Assembly (NCBI RefSeq): GCF_932276165.1
Contig: NC_064006.1
Coordinates: 8,322,501-8,386,500, forward strand
Length of the DNA stretch: 64,000 bases
Direction of reading: 5' to 3'
DNA from: Plutella xylostella
Lineage: Eukaryota; Arthropoda; Insecta; Lepidoptera; Plutellidae
The position numbers and the translations under genes were made by a program. The notes below the pieces were generated by a model. The model did not search any database. It was given only the letters and a program-made list of their open reading frames with translations, and was not told the origin of the DNA. Shown in pieces: positions 34,601 through 46,262 of the stretch (position 1 is its first letter; each line of letters begins with the position of its first letter).

Positions 34601-37600
34601 GCGTTGTTGTTATGACGCGGGGTTATCAGCTAGCACGGGGCGCAATTACCTAAGACGTGATAAAATTTTGCATGGCGCTCACTCACACCGCCGCGAGCCT
34701 TAAGAGCGAGCGCGACCGAGTTTTGTCACGTCTTACTTGCGCCCCGTGCTAGCCCTTCAGGAGTAAGTACTCACTGGTCCACTCCATCCTCCTTGTATTC
34801 ACTAATGTACACGCCCTCCAGCTCGCTCTTCAAGTTGCCGGAGAAGGGGATCGTCAGACGGTACGAGGCGCCTGGAATAATTAATAACAATGTACAATTT
34901 CACGTTAAGAACAACCAGGTACGGACAGTGAATCTATGAAACATGCGTTAGGATTTGGGTGTTACTTGAGACTTTGCAATAAGCAGACTTATTGCTTTAA
35001 ACGATCTATCAAGTCCAGGCAACCTTTTGGTAAAGGGATGGCTAAGAGTGTATGAGGGTCACATATAAAATTATTATAACTAGAGGAGGACCATTCTATC
35101 CAATTTACATACAGTCTTTCAGATCTACAGAAACAGACGATGATGAATTGGGGAATCCAGAAGACTACTTGATCCTTTTCTAGAATATTCCAAACTGATC
35201 AGACAAGCAACACATACCTTCTTGCAACTCCTTGCTCAGACTGAGCGTGAGGAAGTTGTATGTATCATTCAGATCCACCTTGGTGACAGCCGGTGCCCCG
35301 CCCCCCGCGTCCCCCGCGGCCCCCGCGTCCCCCGCGGCCACCGCCGACAGCTGCACCTTGTCCTCAGCTATGGTGTAGCCCTTGGCGTGGAGGACTATCT
35401 TGTCAGTCTGGTTGACGGCTTTTATCTGCAATGAGAAACGTTTGTTATAGCTTCAATTCTTGATTTTTTTGTGGATAACACGAATATAATTATCGAATGC
35501 CATCGACTTTTATTCTAGCCTCAAGTGTAGGGTAGTCGGTAGATGAATTCTTCAGGACAGAGTGTTGGGGAAGGCTGAAAGCGGCTGAAGCGTGAAAAGA
35601 CCGAGAGAAAACAGATGCCTTTGAATTTAGCAGTGGAAAAATTTGGTCGAATGAAGATGAATTGCAAATTTTTGGGGTAGGTATAGTATTGTTGTATCGT
35701 AGCTATTAGAAATACACACATACTTATATGTATCTAAAACACATAGGTACTATACAGGATGGCCTAAAGGGTGACGTCCAAAGGAAACATTTTGATTCCT
35801 TAGGTCAAGGGGTAGCCAAATCACCCCCATGTATGTTCAGCGATTTTTAGTAGTTTAGGAATGTTTTAACTAATTTTCTAAGAAAATTTTCCTCAGTGGA
35901 TATCATTATTTTTTTGGATAACTTTGACTAGCTCGATCGTAAAATAACTAACTTACATTGACAGCTAGGAAGCTGAAACTTTTACGGTTAAAAAAGAATT
36001 TAAAATTTAAGAGGATGCCATAAAAAAAAAGTTTTCATGGGGGTGATTTGGCTACCCCTTGACCTAAGGAATCAAAATGTTTCCTTTGGACGTCACCCTT
36101 TGGGCCACTCTGTATATAGCTCGTACGTAATCTAAATAATCAATGCAGATTTTCAATTGGTAAATTTAACCTTGATAGAAACCAGTGAACTGTTTCACAA
36201 AATTTACCTATTGTCAACTGTTTTGTAACCAAAACACCAATAATTTATTGAATAGAATTCAATATAGGTATACGTATTCATTTTGTATGGGTTATCAATT
36301 AAATATTGAAACCTAACAACATTCTATTGGAGTGTTTGCAAGGCTGCCTACAATTTATTGCCCAACAAATTATGTACAAATGTTTGTTAGTGTGCTTTAC
36401 AAATCTAGGTTACGAAATAATCAGACTAATATCTGAAAAGCTATAGATGTCATACGCGCTAGGATTCCTGGGTAGTACGTTTTACCCGACCTACAGATTG
36501 CAAAAATTACGGTTTTGAACAATTTAATGTCATTGTCTATTGGTCAAACTGAACAACTTTTAGAAAATCATATCCTCGCTAATAAACTCTTTTTAAAATC
36601 TTTCATGCAAAATTATAAATGTCCCAAATTAAGAACATGACACGGGAAAAAATGATGACCTATTCTATTCTATTCTATTCTCTGTGGGGGTGTTAGTACC
36701 TGCACCTGGCTCTCTCGAATGGAACCTTTGTGCATATCCCCAAGGTCTAAACTGCCTTCCTAAGCTTGGACCATTTCCCCACCACGCTGGTCCACTGCGG
36801 GTTGGTGGGTTCACATACCTAGATGTGCTAGATCTAGATATGCAGGTTTCCTCACGATGTTTTCCTTCACCGTAAGAGCGATGGTATACATTGTACTTAA
36901 GTTAAAAGAACTCATTGGTACATGTCAGCGCCGGGATCGAACCCGCATCTCTGGCGTGAGAAGCGGGCGCTTACCCGACTGAGCTACCACCGCTCCTAAA
37001 AAATGATGACCTAAAGTAGTTGAAATAACCAGATACTTTGATTATTTAGGGAGCATTATGAAATGATGACACCCAGTAGGTAGTATGGGTAATAAATAGG
37101 ATAGTTCATAAAATAAATGAGTGTCAACTTCATACAAAAGTGATGTGATGTATGATTCAGACAGTGGGTGAGTGCATAAATATTAAACAAATGACAAGTT
37201 GTGCATACGACACAAAGCAACATTTACAGTTACAACTTTCACATCAGCGACTGTCACAAAGGTATTGATTACCTATTGTACTGCAGTTTGGTGTAAGTGG
37301 TTATGATAATTACATGGTTGAGTAAAATAAATATGTAGGTAGATGGAGAATCGAAACTAAATAGTCCGACGATAATTGTTAGTTGCGTTTATGTAATATG
37401 TACAGAGTTACTGTTGGCTATAGGTAACAGCTACACAACCGCACATATTACAATTCACAATAACATTTATAGAAAACTAACATAATTTGTGTGGTTCTGA
37501 CAGGTATTTTCCTAAGCTTTAGGATTGCTATAGCCTAAAAACTGTCCCCACCAAAATCACAGAAGAGATTATGTCAGTAATGTTGTGCTTGTGTTGGCAA

Positions 37601-40600
37601 AGGTCGCTTGCATTTTTCAAGGACTTTGATATCTTGATTTTGTGGCTTGATAGAAGGCAGTTGGCTAATAGTCAAATTTTCATTCTATCTATTCGTTGCA
37701 TCTGACAGTTGATTAACCAATCACAATCCCAACTTCTCATCTAAAATCCTGATGTCTGCCGATGCCTATAGTATATACCAGATGCCCAGTGTATACTTGT
37801 GAGTTGTGACCCTATAATATCTTGCGGTGATCATCAGTGAACCTACCATATAAATGGCGAACACATAGTTGAGACCACTGCCTACAACACTAAGGTCAAC
37901 AGACGATCAACGTCCGCAGAATTATAAATAGGCCCAACGGCAACGTAAACAGGCCGAAAAACTTTACAAATGGCTTTATTATTATCTTAATAACAGTCAA
38001 AACGGCTAATAGATGTGCAAACATGGCTATCGACCACTCTGCCAACTAGTTATTAGGCCAATGACATCGCTGAGGCTACTTGGTCCGCCTGGCGGCTCTC
38101 GTGAGATGAATCGCTAAATACTGGCCTTCACACCAGGCGTTGACCAAAAATGGAATCTATCACTGGTTTGTTTTTATAGAAAGGGTAGATCATTATCATC
38201 AACTGGAGTGCAAGAAAGGAGTGACGTATCAACTGTGCCATAAATAAGTCCGTCCCACACAGTCAGTCTGCGATTGCTATTCTTATTTTAATATTATTTT
38301 ATGTAACCAGTAAAGCCATACGATAAATAAATAAATCATTAATCCTTTCACGTTGGCCACTAATATTAGATCTCTAGTGCTGCTTATCGACATGCTTACA
38401 AGAAGAATCGAACAACAATCCTGTGAGGCATCATCGCTCCTGGATATAGGTCCGCAGTACTTTGCGTTGCCCTACTCATGTGAACCAATGAATAAATGAT
38501 TATCACCAACATATTTCATGAATAAGTTTTATAACTACCCTGATATCAGCATAAAACAGAATGCCATAAATCACTGTATGGAGCCGTCACATACCACATA
38601 CAACATCATAAATCACAAACAAATACTTAATTTAAAAAATATTGGCAGGCCACGTGCATACCTATCAATATTAATTAAAATGTACAATTATTTTGTAGTT
38701 ACACCTAGTACTTACCTACGTACCTAACGACCTATAGGATAAATATTATTATAGTCAATGTCATAAATTCATAGAGACATTATTTATTATTATGGCCGCA
38801 TCAAAATAAAAAGTGTTGCAGTAACGCACCACTGTCTACCCTACAGTTTACAACAATAGTACAAGCCCAAAACCTTTAAATAAAAACCGGCCAAGTGCGA
38901 GTCGGGCTCGCGCACAAAGGGTTCCGTAGCAGCAAATATAATATTACAGTTAAGGGTCTGCAAGGGGTAATCGAGGGTTGGCATTGTCATAGAATTATGT
39001 AGTAAACGATGCTCTACAACCTTGAAAAAAATCACACAGGTAGTCGAAGAGTCTAGCTAGGTGCTGAATGATTCGAATTTAAGTAAATGCGTATGGATAA
39101 CTGTAAATAAAATTCAGAATATCACGAAAAACCAGAAAATCACACTCCCGTATTGTAACAACTGTTTCGTAATTATTATGAATTTTCATATGATTTTTAT
39201 AATATTATAAAGTTAAATGCTTGGACTAGGCGCTAAATACCTTGTTTTTTAATAAACACACACTTATTTTGTGTAAATTAATCGCAAACTTGAGCAATTT
39301 TTTTCTCAAATCTTCATACAAATATCTATGGCGGCTTTCTGTGTTATAAAATCATAAACACAAGTGACGTTTGACTCAGTCGGCCGCTGGCCTCCAAAGA
39401 AGGGTCACGTCGGTTTAGGCAGCACTGACAGCTCGCGATCTTATCGTGTACAAACACAAAATCACTGCACATTGGTTGTCATTGCACTTTTTCAACTTTT
39501 ATGACACCAACATAATTTGATTTGAAATTGAGGAAGCATAATTCTTTTATTATATTCAATACATTAAATTAGATAGTGGGTAATATTCTCGTGACATTAC
39601 AGTCTCGTAAAAGTCTGATGAGGAGCAGGAATATAGCGAATGGATCTAAGTGATGACAATACGCAGGAACATTAGGTTAAGGATCAAAAATACAGTCTCA
39701 TGGTGCTGGTGGAGGTATGGTCTCGTGAGGATCTGATGAGGGCAGTAACATGGTGGTGGCTCAATTTTATTTCAAAGATGTTAATAGCTAAAAGCATTGA
39801 CTTTGGGCTATTAATTATATTCTTCAGAGAGAGAGAAAGATATTTTATTTTTCCTCTGGATGAGTTAGGTTTACTGGGTTTACTAAGTTCATTCTGTTAA
39901 TGGCACCAAGTTGTTATGTGTTCATAAGTAATAATTATTGATTAACAAAATGCTGTTGGTTCTCCACGAAAATGTAAAAATAAAAATAATATAAATAAAA
40001 ATAAATTCGTAACGTAAAATTGTCAATGACGGAATTTCTTCTATAGACAGTAGCCACTAAAAAAAACCAACGATAGATTGCGTGATTTGAAGATAAAGAT
40101 AAAGATACATTTATTCGACACATAGACAGCAACAACAAAAAAAAGAAAAATATGGATTTCAAGAAAAAGAAATACATACTTATACAAAACAACAAGGACA
40201 AAAAAATAGAACATGAGACAAAAACAAAAATACAGACAAAATACAAAACAATAACACAACGGTTTGCTGTCCGGAGTGTTGAAACGGCACCAGCTCAGCA
40301 TGAGCTGTGGACAGTAAGGCCACAGCACTTGATTGATCGGCGAGCTGAGCACCAAAATCAAGAAAATATTCAAAGTTTCCATACTCGCTTTTCACGCACA
40401 CACATCACAAACTCATACCTTGTTCTAGGAGCAATGTCTACCCTGCTGCATTTCCATGACCACTTATCACTAGTGTCCCACCGGTTTCGGTGCTCAGCGG
40501 AATAGCACCATTAACCATTATTATTCTGAGATATCATCACTTTTTATTCTGAGTTACCCAACATAAAATCACGCCATCTATTGAAATCATTTTTTAAAAT

Positions 40601-43106
40601 TAGGTTTTGTCTATGGTGTAATCCCCAAATTTAAGGGTAAAAGCTAAATAATTCTATTTTAACCTTTTTTATACCTATTATATTAAAAGACCTATTCAAC
40701 GATACCCTACCTACACCATCAAAATAACCGGAAAAAATATCAGCCCCAATTTACTTGTATGGGACAGGGAGTACCACAATATTTTTTTTGGGGTACTCCC
40801 CATCTATGCGAAATGACAACTTGATATCTTTACCCGTTTCTGAGAAAAAGGGCGGTGACAGACGGACAACAAAGAGATCCTATAACGGTTGCTTTTTTCC
40901 TTTTGAGGTACGAAACCCTAAAAATAAGAAAAAATATTATGCTGCTACCAAAAAATGTACTTACAGGTATTGAAAAAGCGGTATATACTAAACAAATTAT
41001 AAACAAATATATATATATATTTTTATTTGTAACTTTTTAGTTGTTTTTATTCTATGAAATTTTACGTCAGTAGTTCATGATCATTTTTTATTTCAATAAT
41101 TTTGTTGTTATTTAAATAGGTACCTTCAATATGCATATTTTTGTAATGTGAAAATCAAGCCCTTTCATTCGGTACCTTACACGGCAATGTTGAATTATTA
41201 TTTTTTCGATCATCACTTATGTCCTCTAGAGGGTGCTATGTACATTTTAATGTAACGTCACATAAACTATAACCATCGTGCAATCAATACGCGTCTAACA
41301 ATACTTCATGCATCAAAATTTATCAAGCCGTTTAGGCTACAGGAGGGAACAAAGAAACAGACAAACATACATACATACAATCAAAAAACATTACCTTCCT
41401 CCTTCGGCAGTCGGGTAAAAAGGAGTAAGACAGGGGGTCATTCTGAACTTTTGTTCTACGAGTTTTGGAAATTAACAAAAAAAACCTTTTTCATAGAAAC
41501 TTTGTTGGACACGTGACTTTTTACCATGGAAAACGAATATTTTTTTTCGCGAATTTGCAAAACTCGTAGAACAAAAGTTGTTCAGAATGACCCCTTGACT
41601 CATTCCCTTTCGGCTTAGTATAGCCCTTTTGCGACACTATGAATTTACTTTGCTTCGTCGTCGGGGTTCAGTTGGCTGGAGGATGTCCGAAACTTATTAT
41701 CTACACTTTAATACTTGTAGTTACCTTTCTACAAGTAAATACCACATTTGTTTGAAAAAGCTAATCGGGTTCCGAGTATGGAGTAAAGTGGCACTCCTAT
41801 TAATTTCTACTCTTTCCTGGTGCCTACCAGTGTAAGTAAAAATTATACTTAAGTACCCTAAAATCACCCAAAATGTACTTGAACATAATTTTCAATAAAG
41901 TTGGTAAAAGTTTATCGAACCACTGTGCAAACTTACATGTGTGCGTGTCACTGCGTGTGCTGTGTGAAGAGCATTGAAAACCCAAATTTGGCGCGGCACG
42001 TCACCCTGTACGGGCCCTTAAATCAACCTATCTCAAAAACTATAAGAGATACTTTGATCAAACCAAAAATCGTTGAAAGAGTTAATTAGCATGCATCACC
42101 TCTATTTTTTTTAGAATTTTATACCCCGTAGTTATAAAAATAGAGGGGGGGGGACATACTTTTTACGACTTTGAGAGCTGATATCTCAAAAACCGTTCAA
42201 TTTAAGAACAATGTTTTTTAGAAAACTTTATATCATTTTAAAAGACCTTTCCATTGATACCCCACACGGGTATGTACATCGAAAAAAAATAATTCATACA
42301 ACACATATTCCCATCAAATTTCATCACTGTAGTACTTATAGTTTCCGAGTAAATCGGCTGTGACAGACGGACAGACGGACAGACGGACAGACGGACATGA
42401 CGAAACTATAAGGGTTCCGTTTTTGCCATTTTGGCTACGGAACCCTAATAATGATAATTGTTTAGGTTTACCTGGTTACGCGCGGGTTGGTTTAGCTGCC
42501 AGGGCCAGGGGTCAGAGGCGTGTGACCAAGACATTTAGACAACTACTCATGCGTTCCACTTTTTTATGCAGAAACATGAATATCGTTGACGTTGGCGCAA
42601 AATAACAATGTTTCCTCAGTTAGCCAAGTGAAGTCTAGTTAGTCTAGACACCTTTTATAAAGCGTGCAATGACGGCATGGCCAGGTTTGTATGAACTCAT
42701 TGTTTACTTCTATTCACCTCTCACTGGTCGTATTGCCGTAAACATATACATTTCCTATGCTCGAAGTCTCACAACTAGCTATAGAATCCCCGAAAAGTAC
42801 TCAGAGGTGCATTGCAAGCGAACCACCCACTGTCAACAGTACATTTGTTTGTATCGTGTGTCGTCGTTCTATTACACACAAGTCGTACAACCAAACCAAG
42901 AGCCAACTCACCAGTATGCTGACAACTCCGAAGAAGGGGAACTTGTTGGTGGCATTAACGTCAAACGCCAGCATGACGTCATAGTGCGAGGGCCTGACGT
43001 CCCCCGGCAGCAGGTACCCCGGAGCCCCCGCGCCCCCCGCGGTCTCCTCGGGGGCTGCGGCGGCGGCGGCGGCACATGCCACCAGCGCGAGCCAAGCTGC
43101 TCGCAT
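22518..43106 (-). CDS. M1 aminopeptidase N, 20 exons, in-frame TAG in exon 13
   Basis: Exons, 5' to 3': 43106-42912, 35425-35218, 34871-34775, 34247-34089, 33300-33253, 32773-32611, 32149-31937, 31493-31390, 29541-29436, 28462-28329, 27824-27629, 27278-27062, 26534-26372, 26035-25921, 25454-25353, 25002-24893, 24419-24252, 23798-23655, 23311-23230, 22667-22518; all phases agree. The product is a zinc exopeptidase removing N-terminal residues. Seen: signal-peptide-like MRAAWLALVACAAAAAAA, GAMEN (residues 329-333), HELAH (365-369) with the third zinc ligand Glu 388 after 18 residues, catalytic Tyr 451 in ISYRKGA, and an ERAP1-type helical C-terminus ending KKLEEFAE. Length is normal for APN. 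No hydrophobic GPI-anchor tail follows, unlike midgut lepidopteran APNs, so it may be secreted. Ala/Gly-rich inserts occur in exons 2 and 12. TAG at 26404-26406 truncates it to 656 residues unless read through. Confidence 0.9.
23856..24161 (+). mobile_element. tRNA-derived SINE in aminopeptidase intron
   Basis: It starts at the B-box (GGGTTCGAATCCC, 23861-23873) with the A-box half missing, continues through CCACCAACCCGCAGTGGTGG and GGCAGTTTAGACCTTGGGGA, and ends in an (AGAAT)n-like tail. The same family occurs in reverse at 36658-36996, and a short fragment at 25085-25145. Confidence 0.75.
25511..25655. mobile_element. decayed foldback element ending in CACGGGCTAGCCC
   Basis: Related by its ends (ACGGGGAGC... 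and ...GTGCCACGGGCTAGCCC) to better copies at 28690-28810 and 34630-34752. It sits in an aminopeptidase intron. Confidence 0.45.
26372..26534 (-). CDS. aminopeptidase exon 13 interrupted by TAG
   Basis: The exon reads VYRVNYDARNWRLLS ... LSRVQLIRDVCALA, then TAG at 26404-26406, then TNVVDYDTALG in the same frame, which joins the next exon LLKYLRMETEYLPL correctly. Family members have a residue, often Arg, where the TAG stands. The donor GTTTGT (26371) is weak but the phase is right. Confidence 0.85.
26885..27049. mobile_element. foldback MITE with perfect 39-bp inverted repeats
   Basis: The arms 26885-26923 and 27011-27049 are exact reverse complements, beginning AAGGTGGGTCTACGCTAGAC. The 87-bp centre shows no coding content. 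It lies 12 bp from the 3' end of aminopeptidase exon 12, inside the intron, close to the donor. Confidence 0.88.
28690..28810. mobile_element. MITE with CTAGNACGGGGCGC ends
   Basis: The left arm (CTAGTACGGGGCGCATTTAA) and right arm are inverted relatives that both contain GTGACAAAAGTT. It is the same family as 34630-34752. Confidence 0.7.
29163..29396. mobile_element. MITE with GGCTGATTTTTCAAT ends
   Basis: The left end GGCTGATTTTTCAATAAGCA and the complement of the right end (GGTCGGATTTTTCAATCGTC) match imperfectly over about 25 bp. It sits just after aminopeptidase exon 9. Confidence 0.6.
29583..29815. mobile_element. internally deleted Tc1-like MITE
   Basis: It is 233 bp, flanked by TA (29581-29582, 29816-29817). 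Its ends (CACTCCCGG..., complement of ...GCCCGTGAGTG) and its last 100 bp (AATGTTGCAGAAAGCGTTAT) resemble the Tc1-like transposon at 3516-5106 (AATATTGCAGAAGGCGTCAT), so it is a non-autonomous derivative or close cousin. The transposase is absent. Confidence 0.85.
29975..31262. repeat. tandem GC-rich repeat flanked by periodic CGAA / TTCG arms
   Basis: Three tandem copies of a unit with GACGAGCAAAGCGAGGAGGA and GCGGAGCGCAGCGAAGCGGA begin near 30337, 30506 and 30734; the third has an expanded (GCGGA)n. On the left (29975-30300) the plus strand has CCGAA, ACGAA or ACCGAT every 12-20 bases; on the right (30960-31260) the pattern becomes TTCGG, TTCGT or ATCG. The arms are thus inverted in style without an obvious base-by-base alignment. 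It lies in an aminopeptidase intron. Confidence 0.75.
31390..31493 (-). CDS. aminopeptidase exon with zinc site HELAHx18E
   Basis: The exon carries both histidine ligands and the general base (HELAH, 31484-31470) and the third zinc ligand in LWLNEGFATYM (Glu at 31415-31413). All catalytic residues are present. Confidence 0.95.
31855..31920 (+). mobile_element. LINE reverse-transcriptase fragment
   Basis: Plus-strand reading gives KGVPQGSILSPSLFIINL, the palm motif of non-LTR reverse transcriptases. Only this short piece is present, between aminopeptidase exons 7 and 8. Confidence 0.7.
31937..32149 (-). CDS. aminopeptidase exon with GAMEN exopeptidase motif
   Basis: 213 nt encode TEYASIIGPKVLTYFEEWFG and then IPDFAAGAMENWGLITYRE. 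GAMEN binds the free N-terminus of the substrate in M1 peptidases. Acceptor CCAACAG, donor GTAAGC. Confidence 0.92.
32811..32948. mobile_element. 138-bp MITE with perfect 18-bp ends
   Basis: TATACTCTGTCCATCTTA at 32811-32828 is exactly repeated in reverse complement at 32931-32948; the arms are otherwise imperfect. Located just upstream (gene sense) of aminopeptidase exon 6. Confidence 0.8.
33669..33800 (-). pseudogene. partial duplicated copy of aminopeptidase exon 4
   Basis: About 420 bp downstream (in the gene's direction) of exon 4 lies a diverged copy reading PCWFEPAHKASLAAALGHAR...AVSNMPSTKSGSDK with an intact donor GTGAGT. Its 5' third and acceptor are missing and one base is lost near AAGGGTCCCCG relative to exon 4, so it could not replace exon 4. 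Intron sequence beside it is also copied. Confidence 0.88.
34630..34752. mobile_element. MITE with CTAGCACGGGGCGC ends
   Basis: CTAGCACGGGGCGCAATTAC at the left is mirrored by GCGCCCCGTGCTAG at the right; inner arms share AAGACGTGA and AGCGAGCGCGACC-like sequence. It lies 23 bp from aminopeptidase exon 3. Confidence 0.8.
35753..36114. mobile_element. MITE with ~80-bp inverted repeats and TA target
   Basis: Arms start TACAGGATGGCC / TACAGAGTGGCC and then run almost identically through AAAGGGTGACGTCCAAAGG to CAAATCACCCCCATG. TA flanks both sides. No transposase is present. It lies in the large first coding intron of the aminopeptidase. Confidence 0.88.
36658..36996 (-). mobile_element. tRNA-derived SINE with complete head
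   Basis: On the minus strand the head begins GGAGCGGTGGTAGCTCAGTC, with A-box TAGCTCAGTCGG and B-box GGGTTCGATCCC, and the element ends in an (AGAAT)n tail (36658-36681). Its body matches the copy at 23856-24161. The head is part of a retroposon, not a functional tRNA gene. Confidence 0.85.
37000..42900. other. large aminopeptidase intron, repeat remnants, no exon seen
   Basis: Remnants include CGGCCAAGTGCGAGTCGGGC (38888-38907, a head common in lepidopteran repeats), related tails with GGCGGTGACAGACGGAC at 40850-40870, and a better tail at 42150-42447 with four copies of CAGACGGA and GGTTCCGTTTTTGCCATTTT. No splice-supported exon was found. Confidence 0.55.
41432..41596. mobile_element. foldback element with GGGGTCATTCTGAAC ends
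   Basis: The left arm runs GGGGTCATTCTGAACTTTTG then TTCTACGAGTTTTG; the right arm is its complement with one extra base. A diverged relative is at 57735-57835 (GGGGTCATTCTGATCAATTT). Confidence 0.75.
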
Positions 43107-43114
43107 CACGGTAA
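42912..43114 (-). CDS. aminopeptidase exon 2 (first coding) with signal peptide
   Basis: The acceptor CCCCACAG precedes 43114; eight untranslated bases lead to ATG at 43106-43104. Residues 1-19 are a typical signal peptide with a basic Arg and an all-Ala core, followed by PEETAGG and the M1 N-domain start YLLPGDVRPSHYDVMLAFD. The GTG just before the ATG is not needed as a start. Donor GTGAGT at 42911. Confidence 0.85.
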
Positions 43115-45337
43115 CTGTGGGGAAATGAGGGTTAGATGAACATGTGGTTGTAACTATGCTGCGTTCAGTGAGTGCATCAGTTAGCTATATTCTTTTGGAA
43201 CTTTTTGAAGTAACATAGGTACCTCCTATTGATTCATACAAAAATTGAAAGAGTCTAAAAAGTATTGCAATTGCAACTGATGAAGCTGTGGGGGAAATGA
43301 TGGTTAGATGAAGGAAAATTGTTGTATCGAGTGTGGAATCAAGTCTTGGGTTTGAAATCCAGTGAGTGTCGATATACCTACGACGTGGGCATAGGTGTCT
43401 GCCATAATGCAATCAGTTGCATAATGTAATCAAATTTTGGCCCAGATGTGGCGAGAAAGTGGTTCATACTGTAAATGAAACGACAATGCTCTTATTGATT
43501 GGTGACAATTATTTACAATCTATCTATTGCCTGGCGTGATTCAGTAAGGAGAGGTAAAATTTTGTAGGCCACTTAATATACCTACCCAAAATCTTAAAAA
43601 AAATAGCTAGTGCTGTTTGGAAGATTTACCGTATTGTTTCTAAAGTCTAGGGAAGGTGTAAAAGTTATATTATGATGATAGCAGAACACTATTTTTATCC
43701 TAAAATCCTGAAGAGTGGTCTAGAAAAATAAACAATAGGTACCAACGGATATAATTAATCTTGTTACTTATGTAAATTACGATAATATTTAGTACATTAT
43801 GTAACTAAGGAGCGGTCAGTGACTGGAGCCAGCTAGTTTTATACCTGTTTTTATAACTGGTATCAGAAATCATTATTATTCATTCGATATTCGCCATCAT
43901 TTCTCTATAGGATTTGAATCTAATTGAGAGCAGTAGTTTTGCGTTCTGTAGTTTCGGTAAGTACATAAATCAACATGGGTACATGCGTAAGTATTTACAT
44001 AAAACTGTAGAATTTTAGGCGTCATAAGACTGATAAGGTAAGCGTATAATACTATCGGTATCGTACGGAGATTTTCATAAATGTATGAAGAAACAGCGTC
44101 GGCAATGCTGATGAAGTGGAGTGGACGCACTTGCGTGAATTTCTACAAAGAATACTGAATTTGATGCGTCCGTTGCGTACCTACAATGCTGAAAGGTGGA
44201 CGCTTACCTCAATGGTGTACTTAAATAAAGACTATTGTATGTAGGGAGCTTGGTAGTACGTACATAATTATGTTAAGTATATCTCTATGTATGTATTTAT
44301 AAAAATAAATGTGAATTCTGATCACAGCAGGCGGCCCGGCTCACGCTGGGACCTCCCCACGGGGGTATGAGTGTGGAATATAGAACAGCACTTAACCGCA
44401 GATAAAAAACATTACACTTTACTATTCACCAAGCAACGTACCTATCTACCCAGCTAAACGACTTAGCTTACTAAAAGGTAGTTGCTTATCTACTTTTTAC
44501 ACATACTTACCTACCTATTTCTACCTCATTAAGTCTATCCATCCAAAGGTTGTCAGGAAGAGATCGCTATAAGCGTTAGACCGTTTTTTGTAGGTACCCT
44601 AATTAAGTTGTAATGTAAGTAATCTAATATTTATTTTGTCTATTCTTGGTGTACTACTAATAAGTGCTACTGTAGTTCTTACTAATAAGTGGTCTCTCTA
44701 TATCTACAGGGTACCTACGCATAGCCGTAGAGTAGAATATTTGTGATCAGAAACCTTCTAAGTTGGGCTTTACCATCAATAGACACACGCTAGACCACCG
44801 TTAAACTTGGTTTAATCTTTTTTAAGGTATGCACATATAATTTCAGATAATTATCTAGGCAAAAGGCAGGTGAGAACCACATTCTGGCCATGACATCCCA
44901 CACGGCAGGCTGGGAAGGCAAAATACCTAAATTGCCTTAAAATTACAAGTCTTACGAGGAAAATAGTTAAGATTTGTGCGTAAAGATACTAAAGATGTCT
45001 ACATAATAGTATTTAGAAGAGTTTACCTTGTACAAGTAGCCCTATACTTGAGCCTTGCAGGGTCTTTCCTCAATAAACCTAGGCACTTATATCTACAAGA
45101 GATGACCACCTACATATTAATTTTATAGCGAAATAGGTGCATGGTCTATAGGAAAATGTTATCTCTTATTTTATAAGCAAGCTATAGAAATAAATGGTGG
45201 ATATAAATCTATGATAAATCTGAGTATTCAATATTATCAATGCAGTAAACTTTGTGTACAAATCGGAATGTGACAATGTCATTGAATGACATGAATTATG
45301 TTTTTAATTTCAACCGTCGCTGTTTCAAGATCCCATC

Positions 45338-46262
45338 CAATTTGCATCCAATCCATATGCACCGGTGGAGTTTTAGGGACCGTTCAAATGTAATGTACAG
45401 TTCTCCCATATTAATAATGCGCATGCAAATCTTCGCAAACTGTCGTATTCCCGGAAACACCCGAATCATTGAATCGTGAGAGCCTTAAACAAAGCACTTG
45501 CATTTTGATCCTTGTTCGAAAGAAATAGTAGTCAATATCATGTGACACATAATCGAAAACAATTTGGGCGGTCGGTGGCTGTCACCGATCAGTCAAGGGT
45601 CTCAAGGTCAAGATCAATATTACTTTTGTGGAATTATAAAGAGCTGCAATTACACATCGTTCTTGTTATTTTTTTCAAATGTGAATTTAATTTCAACTTT
45701 AATTATTTTTGACGACGCCATATTATATGAGGCACATTTAAGAATAAAATATACGTCACATTGATAGACTTCATTTTGCCAATAAAACCACACCCAAAAG
45801 ACCAAGTTTGTAATTGTAATATTATTGTGAATGATCAGCGCTGTAAATACTTTTGAACTGAGATTTTAATGTAAACCTGTGTTTGAAATCCATATTTCTT
45901 CTTCTAATATAAACCTTGTGTTATTCAAACCTTATTTCATACATATTAACACCAGCTTGAGTAAGACATTTGAAAAGTACTGTAACATTTTCGAAGTAAA
46001 TTTTAATATTATGAATTATCGACTCTAATTTCGTTACTGATAAATCAATATCTCTTTTAGCACCAATTACATAATTCTACTAAAATTTCATGAAGAAAAT
46101 GCACTTAACCACTCTAAATACATAATAGTTTTCTAACGCTCGGGAATACGACCGTTGCCGAACAATGACGAAGATTTCTATGTGCATTATCAATTTAGGG
46201 GAACTGTAAATACATAATGTTCGGTGCATAGACTCAGTATATACTACTAGCGTATGCGTAAT
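45338..46262. mobile_element. element with ~140-bp inverted arms
   Basis: The segment 45345-45480 (ACAGTTCTCCCAT...ATAATGCGCATGCAAATCTT...TGTCGTATTCCCG) is matched in reverse complement by 46120-46255 (ACAGTTCCCCTAA...GATAATGCACATAGAAATCT...GGTCGTATTCCCG). No transposase is seen between the arms; exact ends and target duplication were not resolved. Confidence 0.6.

Noticed and set aside
36920..36996. tRNA gene on the minus strand
   Set aside because: A- and B-boxes are good, but the sequence continues into a SINE body shared with 23856-24161 and ends in an AGAAT-repeat tail.
42801..42911. Transmembrane extension of the aminopeptidase N-terminus (SWLLVWLYDLCVI)
   Set aside because: It lies beyond the GTGAGT donor at 42911 and is intron; the next exon joins in phase with family homology.
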